Positions 1 through 7,688 of a stretch of 32,353 nt of DNA are shown one piece after another; within the stretch, counting starts at the first letter, position 1; each line of letters opens with the position of its first letter. A program made the position numbers and the translations under genes. The notes below the pieces were generated by a model. The model made no database searches. It was not told where the DNA came from and saw nothing but the letters and a program-made list of their open reading frames with translations. Source of the stretch: Anaerolineae bacterium (GTDB lineage Bacteria; Chloroflexota; Anaerolineae; B4-G1; DUEL01). The stretch lies in the NCBI GenBank assembly GCA_029932895.1, contig JAOZPF010000004.1, positions 1-32,353 on the forward strand, written 5' to 3'.

Positions 1-1
1 C

Positions 2-628
2 ACTCTGCTTCTCCCCGACGAGGGGCGAATCACGGTCTTTGGCCACGATGTGCGCAAGGAGGAGATGGCCGTCAAGCGACTCATCAACCGCGTCTCGGTG
101 GAGGCATCGTTCTTCAAAAAGCTGACGCCGATGGAGAACCTCCTCTACGGCGCGCGGCTGTATGGGATGGAGGGACGGGAAGTGCGACGGCAAGTGGTCG
201 ATATCCTGGCTCGCCTAGGGCTCAAGAAGGAGGATGTTTACCGGCCAATGGAGGAGATGAGCCGGGGTATGCAACAAAAGGTCGCTATCGCCCGCGCCTT
301 CCTCACCCAGCCGATCCTCCTCCTGCTGGACGAGCCGACGACGGGGTTGGACCCCCGCTCGAAGCGGGAGGTGCAGTCGTTCGTGGAGGAGCTGCGCGAC
401 GACCACGACGCCACGATCCTGCTGACCACTCACGACATGCAGGAGGCCGATGTCCTCTGCGACCGGGTGGCGATCCTCGATGAGGGGCAGATCGTGGCCT
501 TGGACACCCCCGCCGGTCTCAAGAGCCTGGTGGAACGCACCAATGACCACGAGGTAACGCTGGAGGAGGTCTTTATGGAGCTGACCGGCAAGCATCTGCA
601 GCAGGAAAAAGAACAAAGGGGGTACTGA
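2..628 (+). CDS. ABC transporter ATP-binding protein, ABC-2 exporter type (5' end outside window)
   Basis: ATPase subunit of an ABC-2 type exporter, expected to act at the inner face of the membrane with the permease encoded at 1646-2482. The frame is open from base 2, so the N-terminus with Walker A lies upstream. Visible in order: a strand reading RITVFGHDV that normally follows Walker A, the Q-loop region (SVEASFFKKLTPMENL), a signature variant MSRGMQQK, Walker B ILLLLDEPTTGLDP, the D-loop and the H-loop TTHD. The usual Q-loop glutamine position appears to be Glu (SVEAS). The stop overlaps the next start by one base (TGATG), which implies translational coupling. Substrate cannot be told. 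The family is certain from the motifs; drug versus lipid export is open. Confidence 0.93.
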   Translation, partial: TLLLPDEGRITVFGHDVRKEEMAVKRLINRVSVEASFFKKLTPMENLLYGARLYGMEGREVRRQVVDILARLGLKKEDVYRPMEEMSRGMQQKVAIARAFLTQPILLLLDEPTTGLDPRSKREVQSFVEELRDDHDATILLTTHDMQEADVLCDRVAILDEGQIVALDTPAGLKSLVERTNDHEVTLEEVFMELTGKHLQQEKEQRGY

Positions 629-1653
629 TGTCTGGGAACAATATCGATCTGGAAGAATTGGCCGCCAGGCTGGATATACCCGGGCTGACCCTGCGTCGCT
701 TCCGTGGCACTCGAGACCTGCCCGCTATGGTCTCGGTCGTCAACCGGAGCGAGCAGGCCGATGGGATGGACTATGTGCTCACAATCGAACAGATGGCAAA
801 CCGGTTCGCCCACCTGACCAATACCGATCCGTACCAGGACCTGGTCTTGATCGAGGTCTCTGGAGAGCTGGTGGGGTATAACAGTGTCCGGTGGTGGCAG
901 GAACTGGAGGGAACGCGGATCTATTTTCACTATGGTTTCCTGTTGACTGAATGGCGGGGACGGGGGATTGAAGAGGTGATGTTGGACTATGGCGAACGAC
1001 GGCTGCGCCAGATCGCCGCCAGCCATCCGGCCGATGTCCCCCGTTTCTTCTCTACCTACGCCTTCAAGACTCAGCAGGACAAGATAGCGTTGCTGCGCCG
1101 GTGGGGATATGAGCCCGTGCGCCACTTTTACGAGATGATCCGTGATGGTCTTGATGACCTGCCTCCCGCGCCGCTCCCCCCTGGCCTGGAGGTCCGCCCC
1201 GTCGAGCCCGACCAGTATCGGGCGATATGGGAGGCTAACGAGGAGGCTTTCCGCGATCACTGGGGATATGGAGAAAAGGAAGAGGAGGACTATCAGCGCT
1301 GGTTGGGGGACCCACAACTGGCACCCGATCTGTGGCAGGTGGCCTGGGACGGCGACCAAATTGCTGGGGTAGCTCTCAATTCGATAGACGAGGAGGAGAA
1401 CGCTGCCTACAACCGCAAGCGGGGATACGTGGAAGACCTCAGCGTGCGCCGCCCGTGGCGCGGGCGCGGTCTGGGCCGCGCCCTGCTGGTGCGCAGTCTG
1501 GCCCTCTTTCGTGAGCGTGGCATGACCGAGGCCGTCCTCGGCGTGGACACTGAGAACCCGACCGGCGCGTTGCGGCTCTATGAAAGCGTCGGCTTTCGCC
1601 CGCTCAAGGAGAGCGCAAGCTATCGCAAGCCGTTACAGGAGGGAGATGGATAA
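628..1653 (+). CDS. Tandem GNAT-family N-acetyltransferase
   Basis: A 341-residue protein with two GNAT folds, acetyl-CoA dependent by family. The C-terminal domain carries a clear acetyl-CoA loop (RPWRGRGLGRALL) followed by the typical ENPTGALRLYESVGF strand. The N-terminal copy has the same architecture, but its loop reads EWRGRGIEEVML, where the last Gly of the R-x-x-G-x-G/A motif is Glu, so it may be non-catalytic. Tandem GNATs of this size resemble the mycothiol-synthase-like group, but that activity cannot be assigned here. It starts at the ATG overlapping the ATPase stop, and its end overlaps the permease start, so it is embedded in the exporter operon. It may modify the exported compound or confer self-protection; this is inference. 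Confidence 0.88.
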   Translation: MSGNNIDLEELAARLDIPGLTLRRFRGTRDLPAMVSVVNRSEQADGMDYVLTIEQMANRFAHLTNTDPYQDLVLIEVSGELVGYNSVRWWQELEGTRIYFHYGFLLTEWRGRGIEEVMLDYGERRLRQIAASHPADVPRFFSTYAFKTQQDKIALLRRWGYEPVRHFYEMIRDGLDDLPPAPLPPGLEVRPVEPDQYRAIWEANEEAFRDHWGYGEKEEEDYQRWLGDPQLAPDLWQVAWDGDQIAGVALNSIDEEENAAYNRKRGYVEDLSVRRPWRGRGLGRALLVRSLALFRERGMTEAVLGVDTENPTGALRLYESVGFRPLKESASYRKPLQEGDG

Positions 1654-2482
1654 CGCAATGGCTCAAATCATACGTGAAATCCGCGCTTCCTATGCCTTTG
1701 TGGAGCGCAACTTTAATCTGATCCGGCGGTACTGGGGCTGGGAGGTGGTCTGGCTGGCCTACTCCATCGCCTCCACCCTTTCCATCACCTACATCGGCGC
1801 CGGGATGGAGGCCATCTCCGGCGTGCAGATGGACACCGACTACCTGATCCTCTACCTGCTCATCGGCACGATGGTCTGGCGGTTCCTAGCCATCATCTTT
1901 GACAACATCAGCGAGATGATCGCCTGGGAGCGGTGGGAGGACACCATTGAGTATACCTTTATGGCTCCAATCACCCGTTTCACCCACATGATGGGCCAGA
2001 CCATTTTCTCGATCCTCTACAGCCTGATCTTTACCGCCATCATCCTGGGCGTGGTGGCGCTCTTTTTCCACCTCGACCTGGGTGGGGCCAACCTGTGGGG
2101 AGCGACGCTGATGCTCCTGGCCGGCAGCCTCTCCTTCATCGGCCTGGGCATTGTCGCCTCGGTGTTGCCGCTGCTCTTTCCAGAGCGAGGGGCACAGATG
2201 ACCAACGTCGTCCAGGCGGTCTTTTTGCTTATCTCGGGGGTTTATTACCCCATCGAGGTCCTGCCGGCCTGGATGCAGCCGCTGGCGCGGCTCTCTCCGG
2301 CGACCTTTGTGCTGGAAGGAATGCGGTCCACTATCCTAGAGGGGGCGGCGACGCGCACCCTGTGGCCTCTCCTCTGGCCGCTCCTGGTGGCGGGGGTGGC
2401 TGCTATCCCCATCGGGCTGTGGGTCTTTGGGCGAGGGGAACGGTACGCCAAACGGACCGGCAAGCTCAAGCGGAATGGCTAA
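1646..2482 (+). CDS. ABC-2 type transporter permease
   Basis: Membrane subunit of the exporter whose ATPase ends at 628. About 278 residues with six hydrophobic stretches, a cytoplasmic N-terminus rich in charged residues, and the ABC2_membrane signature SGVYYPIEVLPAWMQPL before the last helix. The chosen ATG at 1646 overlaps the acetyltransferase end; an ATG at 1658 (MAQII) is an alternative, since the AGGAGG at 1638-1643 sits very close to the first and rather far from the second. A longer reading from 1580 would begin inside the acetyltransferase coding region and is unlikely. Substrate is unknown. Family call is firm; start is uncertain by four codons. Confidence 0.9.
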   Translation: MDNAMAQIIREIRASYAFVERNFNLIRRYWGWEVVWLAYSIASTLSITYIGAGMEAISGVQMDTDYLILYLLIGTMVWRFLAIIFDNISEMIAWERWEDTIEYTFMAPITRFTHMMGQTIFSILYSLIFTAIILGVVALFFHLDLGGANLWGATLMLLAGSLSFIGLGIVASVLPLLFPERGAQMTNVVQAVFLLISGVYYPIEVLPAWMQPLARLSPATFVLEGMRSTILEGAATRTLWPLLWPLLVAGVAAIPIGLWVFGRGERYAKRTGKLKRNG

Positions 2483-2500
2483 CTGACCCGGCGCGAAAAG

Positions 2501-2524
2501 GCGCGGCCGAGCACTCGGCCGCGC
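2501..2524 (+). terminator. Perfect 10-bp hairpin after the exporter operon
   Basis: The arms at 2501-2510 and 2515-2524 are exact reverse complements around a 4-base loop (GCGCGGCCGA, GCAC, TCGGCCGCGC). The position, 18 bases after the permease stop and before the next promoter, fits a terminator. There is no real T-run on the plus side (TTGGCGTTGG follows), while an AAAA lies just upstream, so it is not a textbook intrinsic terminator. Confidence 0.5.
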
Positions 2525-2569
2525 TTGGCGTTGGCGTTCCCTCCACTCGCCCTTTGTGTCAGAGTCGGG

Positions 2570-2575
2570 TATAAT
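2570..2575 (+). promoter_or_regulatory. TATAAT -10 box upstream of HAD gene
   Basis: A perfect TATAAT hexamer only 10 bases before the ATG at 2586. No convincing -35 hexamer lies 16-18 bases upstream. A start site about 7 bases after the box would leave a leader of only a few bases, without room for a ribosome binding site. Confidence 0.55.
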
Positions 2576-2585
2576 AGGCCCTCGT

Positions 2586-3299
2586 ATGGACAGACCTGCG
2601 CTTATCCTGGACGCCGACGACACCCTTTGGGAGAACAATATCTTTTACGAGAAGGCAACGGACGATTTCGCCGCGCGCATGGCTCGCGAGGGGTTCGACC
2701 CCGACCAAGCTCGCCAGACATTCACGCAGATCGAACACGAACGAGTGCTCCTGGTCGGCTACGCCCCTCGGGAATTCGCCCACAGTATGGTGATCGCCTA
2801 CCGTCTCCTGTGCGAACAAAGTAGTCGTCCCCCACTCCCAAAAGTGGAAGCGGCGGTAGAGGCCATTGGACTTGGCGTGGTCGATTACCCCATCCTGCTA
2901 CTGGAAGGGGTGGCCGAGACGTTGCCCCAACTCCACCTCCGCTGCCGGCTGTTCCTCCTCACCAAAGGCGACCTCCAGGTGCAACGACGCAAGATCGACC
3001 GCTCCGGTCTGGCCCACTACTTTGAATCGCTTCACGTGGTGCCGGAAAAGGGCCCCCAGGTCCTAAAGGAACTGGTGGCTCGCCACAAGCTGGACCCCAA
3101 CGCCACCTGGATGGTAGGGAACAGCCCCCGCTCCGACGTCAACCCCGCCCTCGAAGCCGGCATCGGCGCTATCCATATTCCCTACGCTGTGCCGTGGTCG
3201 TTCGAGCAGGTTCCCCTCACCGACCCCACGCGGGTGATCACGCTGCGCCGTTTTTCCGACCTGCTCACTCTGTTTCCCCAGAGAGGGGGTGAGCGTTGA
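2586..3299 (+). CDS. HAD-superfamily hydrolase (YjjG-like)
   Basis: Predicted phosphatase of the HAD superfamily, 237 residues. Motif I is complete (LILDADDTLW, nucleophile Asp and acid Asp both present), motif II is LLTKGD, motif III is the Lys of PEKGP, and motif IV is GNSPRSDVNPALEAG. The region between I and II is a helical cap of the C1 type. I chose the ATG at 2586 because motif I then begins a few residues in. A GTG at 2556 would put the TATAAT box inside the gene. The stop overlaps the TTG start of the next HAD gene by four bases, so the two are translationally coupled. Substrate unknown; members of this group hydrolyse nucleotide or sugar phosphates. Confidence 0.88.
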   Translation: MDRPALILDADDTLWENNIFYEKATDDFAARMAREGFDPDQARQTFTQIEHERVLLVGYAPREFAHSMVIAYRLLCEQSSRPPLPKVEAAVEAIGLGVVDYPILLLEGVAETLPQLHLRCRLFLLTKGDLQVQRRKIDRSGLAHYFESLHVVPEKGPQVLKELVARHKLDPNATWMVGNSPRSDVNPALEAGIGAIHIPYAVPWSFEQVPLTDPTRVITLRRFSDLLTLFPQRGGER

Positions 3300-4549
3300 C
3301 CCGCGCCGTCATTTTCGACTGGGGCGCGGTGCTGATGCGCACTGTGGACATTCGCTCCCGCATGGCGTGGGAGCGCCGGCTGGGGCTGGCACCGGGCGAT
3401 CTGGCCGACCTCTTTTTCCGCGGCGCGACATGGCAGGATGCCCAGCGCGGGCGGGCGACGACGGACGACGCCTGGGCCGAGGTGGCCCGCCACCTGGGGC
3501 TGGACGAGGAGGGAACTGCTATCCTGCGCCAGGACTTTTGGGCCGGTGACCGGCTGGACGAGGACCTGGTGACATTGATCCGCGAACTGCGAGCTGGCGG
3601 CCTGCGCGTCGCGCTGCTGAGCAACTTTGCGGCCGAGTTGCCGGCCCTATTGACCGATATGGGCCTGAGCGACCTGTTCGATATAGTCGTCGTCTCTGGC
3701 CTGGAGGGAGTGATCAAGCCCAATGCGGCGATCTACCAGCGGACGCTGGAGCGGCTGGGTGTCGCTGCCGAGGAGGCTATCTTTATCGACGACCAGCAGG
3801 CCAATGTGAAGGCGGCCCGCGACCTGGGGATAACCTCCGTGCGTTTCCGGGGGACGCTTCACCTCCGGCGGGCGCTGGCGGCGACCGGCCTGCCGGTGGA
3901 GGTCCCCCCTCTGCGCTCGCTTCCCTCCATCCGCGCCGTCATCTTTGATTGGGGCGGCGTGTTCTCGCCCCTCACCTTCCGCCAGCACACACAGGAGTGG
4001 GAAAAACGGCTCGGCTTGGCAGGGGGAGAACTGGAGCGGATCCTCTGGGGTAGAGAATGGAAACGGCTCGAGGTCGGCGCTATCACCCCCCAAGAGTTCG
4101 ACGAGCATGTAGCGCACAGTCTGGGCCTGCCGGACCGGCCGGCCGTCCAGTCGTTCTACCGCGCCTACTATGCCGACGAGCACATCGAGTGGAAGGTGGC
4201 CCACGCCGCGCGCACCCTGCGGGACCGCTACCAGGTGGCAATGCTGACCAACGCGTTCCCGGGCCACGCTGAACTGAGCACCGAACGGCACGGCTTTGAC
4301 CCGCGAGCCGAGTTCGATCTCTATGTCAATTCTGCCGAGGTAAGGCTGGCTAAACCCGACCCCGCGGTGTACCAACTGGTTTTGGACCGCCTGGATGTCT
4401 CGCCCGGCGAGGTCGTTTTCCTGGACGACATGGTGCGCAACACGGACGCAGCCCAGGCGTTGGGGATGCACACCATCGTCTTTGCCAGCGTCGACACCAA
4501 CCTGCGCGACCTGGAGACGCTGCTTGGCGTTACAGTATTGCCGGATTGA
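3296..4549 (+). CDS. Fused tandem HAD-like hydrolase (two HAD domains)
   Basis: A 417-residue protein made of two complete HAD-IA domains in tandem. Domain 1 (about 1-205): nucleophile D8 in VIFDWGAVL, S109 in LLSNF, K141 in IKP, D165/D166 in FIDDQ. Domain 2 (about 212-417): nucleophile D218 in VIFDWGGVF, T318 in MLTNA, K353 in AKP, D377/D378 in FLDDM. Both carry FDWG(A/G)V, as in the YihX-like group in which the second motif I Asp is replaced. TTG at 3296 is chosen: an in-frame TGA at 3290 blocks longer starts, GAGGGGG lies just upstream, and TTGA overlaps the previous stop. Both domains keep the catalytic set, so both may be active. Confidence 0.87.
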   Translation: MTRAVIFDWGAVLMRTVDIRSRMAWERRLGLAPGDLADLFFRGATWQDAQRGRATTDDAWAEVARHLGLDEEGTAILRQDFWAGDRLDEDLVTLIRELRAGGLRVALLSNFAAELPALLTDMGLSDLFDIVVVSGLEGVIKPNAAIYQRTLERLGVAAEEAIFIDDQQANVKAARDLGITSVRFRGTLHLRRALAATGLPVEVPPLRSLPSIRAVIFDWGGVFSPLTFRQHTQEWEKRLGLAGGELERILWGREWKRLEVGAITPQEFDEHVAHSLGLPDRPAVQSFYRAYYADEHIEWKVAHAARTLRDRYQVAMLTNAFPGHAELSTERHGFDPRAEFDLYVNSAEVRLAKPDPAVYQLVLDRLDVSPGEVVFLDDMVRNTDAAQALGMHTIVFASVDTNLRDLETLLGVTVLPD

Positions 4550-4607
4550 GCGGCCTTTTTCCACCGGAAAGCATCGCGCCTAGTAGCTACCGGGGTCGCG
4601 CAACTGG

Positions 4608-4636
4608 TTGACTTGCTCTGCAAGAACGAGTATAAT
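4608..4636 (+). promoter_or_regulatory. Near-consensus sigma-70-type promoter for DUF4388-GTPase operon
   Basis: TTGACT at 4608-4613 and TATAAT at 4631-4636 with a 17-base spacer. The likely start near 4643 gives a leader of about 58 bases before the ATG at 4701. Confidence 0.8.
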
Positions 4637-4700
4637 CAGGCCGACCTACCCGGAGAAGGGGGCATAACCTCTTGTCCCATTGCAAAAAGGCGAACGGCGT

Positions 4701-5540
4701 ATGGCATTAAAAGGAAACCTGCGGGATTTTAGCACAACTCAGCTTCTGAACCTCGTCAACTTGGCGCGCAAGACCGGCACGCTCGCCATCGAGGGGCGAG
4801 ATGGACAGGTGCAGATGTGCTTCAAGGAGGGCAAGCTGATCTATGCCCGAATGAATGGGCAGGACGATCGGCTGGTAAGCATCCTCTTGAAAGCCGGCAA
4901 GATCACCGATGAACTCGCCCGTACCATTCGCGCCCGCTCCGACATCAAGGACGACCGCGAGTTGGGAGTGTTATTGAGCAATGCCGGCTATGTCACCCAG
5001 AGTGACATCGCCGATAGCGTCCGCAACTATACCCTGGGCATCGTCTACAAGCTCTTTACCTGGTCGGACGGCATGTTCCGCTTTGAACCCACCCTGCTCC
5101 CCATCCAGGGGCGCATCACAATTCCCATCAACCTGGAAAACGTGATCATGGAGGGCAGCCGCCGCCTCAAAGAGTGGGAGCGGCTGCAAGAAGAGCTGCC
5201 CAACCTGGACATGGCACTGCGCTTTACCGACCGCCCCGACGCGCGGCTGCGCACGATCAATCTGGCCGTCGAAGAATGGCGCGTGGTCTCTTTCATCAAC
5301 CCCCGCAACACGATCCGCCAGATCGCCCAGTACAACAATATGAGCGATTTTCAGATCCGGCGGATCGTCTATGGCCTCCTGCAGGCGGGACTGGTAGAGA
5401 TCGTCCAACCAGAAGGGGTGGAACCCAAGCCCGTGTCTGGTCCAGCAGGGGCACCGCCCCCCGCCCCAGTAGCCCGGAGGCGTCCTGCTGTCAAGCGGAG
5501 TGTCATTCGCAGGTTGATCGATCGCATTCGGGAGTTGTAA
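4701..5540 (+). CDS. DUF4388 (PATAN) domain protein
   Basis: About 279 residues. The N-terminal ALKGNLRDFSTTQLLNLV followed by TGTLAI and GKLIYARM is the DUF4388/PATAN hallmark, a domain found in bacterial signalling proteins often tied to small GTPases and receivers. The middle part has helical segments and a winged-helix-like stretch (NTIRQIAQYNNMSDFQIRRIVYGLL region). The C-terminus is a Pro/Ala linker and a short basic tail (RRRPAVKRSVIRRL) that might bind membrane or nucleic acid. ATG 4701 is preferred over TTG 4680 because the domain begins right there and AAAAAGG lies upstream. The GTPase starts three bases after the stop, so the two are very likely functional partners, perhaps regulator and switch. 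Confidence 0.87.
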   Translation: MALKGNLRDFSTTQLLNLVNLARKTGTLAIEGRDGQVQMCFKEGKLIYARMNGQDDRLVSILLKAGKITDELARTIRARSDIKDDRELGVLLSNAGYVTQSDIADSVRNYTLGIVYKLFTWSDGMFRFEPTLLPIQGRITIPINLENVIMEGSRRLKEWERLQEELPNLDMALRFTDRPDARLRTINLAVEEWRVVSFINPRNTIRQIAQYNNMSDFQIRRIVYGLLQAGLVEIVQPEGVEPKPVSGPAGAPPPAPVARRRPAVKRSVIRRLIDRIREL

Positions 5541-5543
5541 TCA

Positions 5544-6092
5544 ATGCAGACGCTCAAGATGGTGGTGACCGGCCCGTTTGCGGCGGGCAAAACGCAGTTC
5601 ATCCAAACCATTAGCGAGATCGACGTCGTCGCCACCGAGCGCAAGCTGAGCCGCGACGAGGAGCGGATCAAGGACCAGACCACTGTCGCGATGGACTTTG
5701 GACGGATCACCATCGACGAGGACCTGGTCCTCTACCTTTTCGGCACCCCAGGTCAGCGCCGCTTTGACTTTATGTGGGAGATTCTCTCCGAAGGGATGCT
5801 GGGCTTTGTCGTGGTGGTCGACAGCGTGCGGCCCGAGACATTCCGTGAAGCCCGCAGTATCCTGGATACGTTCCGCGCTTACGCCCCCACGCCGTACGTG
5901 GTGGCAGCCAACAAGCAGGACCAGGAGGACGCCTGGTCACCCGACGACCTGCGCATCGCTTTGCGCATCGCCTCAGAGATCAAGGTCCTCCCCTGCGTGG
6001 CGACGGATAAGGAAAGTGTCAAGCAGGTCCTGCTCGAATTGCTCTATGCCATACTAGAGATCATGGACGAGGAGGAAGAAGAGGCTGAATGA
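5544..6092 (+). CDS. MglA/COG2229-like small Ras-type GTPase
   Basis: A 182-residue small GTPase. P-loop GPFAAGKT at residues 10-17, switch II FGTPGQRRF at 66-74 (Gly where Ras has Asp, usual for this bacterial group), NKQD guanine-specificity motif at 123-126, and an acidic C-terminal tail (DEEEEEAE). No lipidation motif is visible. Relatives include MglA, which controls cell polarity, and the GTPases of the Streptomyces conservon operons. Here the partner is a DUF4388 protein rather than a Roadblock protein adjacent to it. RBS-like GGGAG lies about 10 bases before the ATG. The operon ends at a hairpin with T-run at 6114-6174. Confidence 0.9.
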   Translation: MQTLKMVVTGPFAAGKTQFIQTISEIDVVATERKLSRDEERIKDQTTVAMDFGRITIDEDLVLYLFGTPGQRRFDFMWEILSEGMLGFVVVVDSVRPETFREARSILDTFRAYAPTPYVVAANKQDQEDAWSPDDLRIALRIASEIKVLPCVATDKESVKQVLLELLYAILEIMDEEEEEAE

Positions 6093-6113
6093 TCCTCCTG
6101 ATGGCCCGAGGGG

Positions 6114-6174
6114 GCGGATGCCCGGTACCCGTCGTGCCTCAGGCCGTCCGGGGTCGGCGCGTCCGCTCTTTTTT
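6114..6174 (+). terminator. Intrinsic terminator after the GTPase gene
   Basis: GCGGATGC at 6114-6121 pairs with GCGTCCGC at 6159-6166 (one G-T pair), with further GC-rich pairing possible in between, and is followed by TCTTTTTT ending at 6174. It lies 22 bases after the stop. The long inner loop makes the exact fold uncertain. Confidence 0.6.
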
Positions 6175-6207
6175 GACAGAGGCGTGTCATCAAGACCATC
6201 CGGGCGC

Positions 6208-6213
6208 GATAAT
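6208..6213 (+). promoter_or_regulatory. Possible -10 box for the 6236-18630 operon
   Basis: GATAAT, one mismatch from TATAAT, 22 bases before the ATG at 6236 and directly after the terminator. No good -35 at 16-18 bases; a TTGACA at 6173-6178 is 29 bases away, too far for a standard promoter. The long operon must start somewhere here, but the promoter is weak as seen. Confidence 0.35.
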
Positions 6214-6235
6214 TTGAGCACAGGGACATCAAGCA

Positions 6236-7021
6236 ATGAGTTCAATCGTCACTGACCGTGGAGTGGTGCATTACGAGGCGTATGGGCGCGGGTTGCCGGT
6301 GGTGCTGCTCCACTGCTGGATGGGCTCGTGGGGCTACTGGCTCAGCACGATGGAGGCCCTGAGCGACAAGTACAAGACCTATGCCTTGGACTTTTGGGGA
6401 TTTGGTGATTCAACCAAGCGGAGCGGACAATATAATGTCCCTGATTATGTGGAGATGGTGGTGCAGTTCATGGAACGGCTGGGATTGCAAAGGGCTCCCG
6501 TGATGGGCCATTCGATGGGAGGCACTGTCTCATTGAGCCTGACCCTGAACCACCCCGAACTGGTCCAGAAGGTGGCTGTCTCTGGCTCCCCTATCAACGG
6601 CGACGGGTTGTCGCTGCTGCTCAAATTGGCCGCCAAACGCTTTCTGGCCTCCATGGCCTACAACATCCCCGGCGTGCTGCCCATCGGCATTCGCCTCATC
6701 TCCCCCTTTTGGGCGCGAGACTGGCGGACCTGGTATGCGATGTTCGAGCAGGACCTCTCTCGTACCACCGCCGAATCATTTCACTACAGCATCGCCTCTC
6801 TGCGCAAAACCGACCTCACACCACGACTGCACGAAATCCGAGTGCCAGCGCTGGGAATCTATGGCCGCAAGGACCGCATCGTCAATCCCAACCAGGGCGC
6901 ATTGCTGACCGATAACGCCCCGCTGGGCACAGTGGCCTACTTTGAGAACTCGGGCCACTTTCCGATGTTGGACGAGCCGGAAAAGTTTCACCGCACACTG
7001 CGCGAATTCCTGGACCGGTAG
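6236..7021 (+). CDS. Alpha/beta hydrolase (intact triad)
   Basis: A 261-residue alpha/beta-hydrolase-fold protein. Nucleophile elbow GHSMGG with S93, oxyanion region LLHCWMGSWGYW, acid D213 in YGRKDRIVNP, and H241 in NSGHFPMLDEP give a full triad. Residues 120-190 form a helical lid with hydrophobic stretches, so a lipophilic substrate is plausible. Its closest relative in the window is the last gene of the same operon (17836-18630), which shares MSxI start, HYEA.GRG, LSD and WGFGDS but has lost the serine. Family members range from esterases and haloperoxidases to sensor hydrolases such as RsbQ. First gene of the operon; five bases separate it from the V4R gene. Confidence 0.87.
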   Translation: MSSIVTDRGVVHYEAYGRGLPVVLLHCWMGSWGYWLSTMEALSDKYKTYALDFWGFGDSTKRSGQYNVPDYVEMVVQFMERLGLQRAPVMGHSMGGTVSLSLTLNHPELVQKVAVSGSPINGDGLSLLLKLAAKRFLASMAYNIPGVLPIGIRLISPFWARDWRTWYAMFEQDLSRTTAESFHYSIASLRKTDLTPRLHEIRVPALGIYGRKDRIVNPNQGALLTDNAPLGTVAYFENSGHFPMLDEPEKFHRTLREFLDR

Positions 7022-7026
7022 GAAGT

Positions 7027-7665
7027 ATGGAAAAAACACCAGAGATCGATGCACTCCAAGAGCCGTATTTCCCCAACAAAATGGGGCGAATTCTGCTGTT
7101 GGCGATGGAAGAGGTGATGGGGCGTAACGGTGTCAACGCCCTGTTGAACCTGACAAACTTGAGAAAATGGGCCGAATACCCGCCCAATAACTTTGACATG
7201 GAGTTCCCGTTCAGCGACATGTCCCGCCTGATCGGAGGGTTGGAGGAGGTGTACGGCACGCGCGGGGGACGGGGGCTGGCCCTCCGCGCCGGCCACGCCT
7301 GCTTCCGCTTTGGCGTCAAGGACCTGGGCCCTATGCTGGGCGTGGCCGACCTGGCCCTGCGCGTGATGCCGCTGACGATGAAGATCAAGATCGGCTTTGA
7401 GGTGCTGGCCGAGGTCTTTAACAAGTTCAGCGACCATCAGGTACGGCTGGAGGAGGAGGACGAGTCTTTTCTCTGGATCATTGAGCAATGCGGTGTCTGT
7501 TGGGGCCGAAAAGCGTCTGCCCCTACCTGCCACCTGGCCGTGGGCATTCTCCAGGAAGGGCTCTTCTGGGTTAGCGGAGGCCAGAGCTTTGAGGTCGAAG
7601 AGATCTCTTGCATCGCCGTGGGAGACGAGACCTGTACGATCCGAATTGACAAGGAACCGATCTGA
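7027..7665 (+). CDS. V4R (4-vinyl reductase) domain protein
   Basis: A 212-residue protein whose C-terminal part is a V4R domain. Visible are cysteines C155, C158, C168, C195 and C203 in the pattern CGVC...C...EEISC...C, and the GG.SFEVEEISC and GDETCTI strands that close this fold. V4R domains bind small hydrophobic molecules; relatives are the aromatic-sensing domains of XylR/DmpR-type regulators and the bacteriochlorophyll protein BchJ. This copy has no output domain, so it would act as a free-standing ligand binder or accessory protein. The N-terminal half is helical with a conserved-looking NxxxALLNLTNL segment. It lies between a hydrolase and a beta-helix protein in the same operon. Confidence 0.8.
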   Translation: MEKTPEIDALQEPYFPNKMGRILLLAMEEVMGRNGVNALLNLTNLRKWAEYPPNNFDMEFPFSDMSRLIGGLEEVYGTRGGRGLALRAGHACFRFGVKDLGPMLGVADLALRVMPLTMKIKIGFEVLAEVFNKFSDHQVRLEEEDESFLWIIEQCGVCWGRKASAPTCHLAVGILQEGLFWVSGGQSFEVEEISCIAVGDETCTIRIDKEPI

Positions 7666-7688
7666 CGAAAAACTGAAGGCTGGTCAGA

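Noticed and set aside
430..1359. Long minus-strand open frame of 309 codons
   Set aside because: It lies opposite the ATPase and acetyltransferase genes, has no recognisable domain, and reflects GC-rich codon bias.
6173..6178. Perfect TTGACA just after the terminator T-run
   Set aside because: The nearest -10-like box (6208) is 29 bases away and nothing fits at 16-18 bases.
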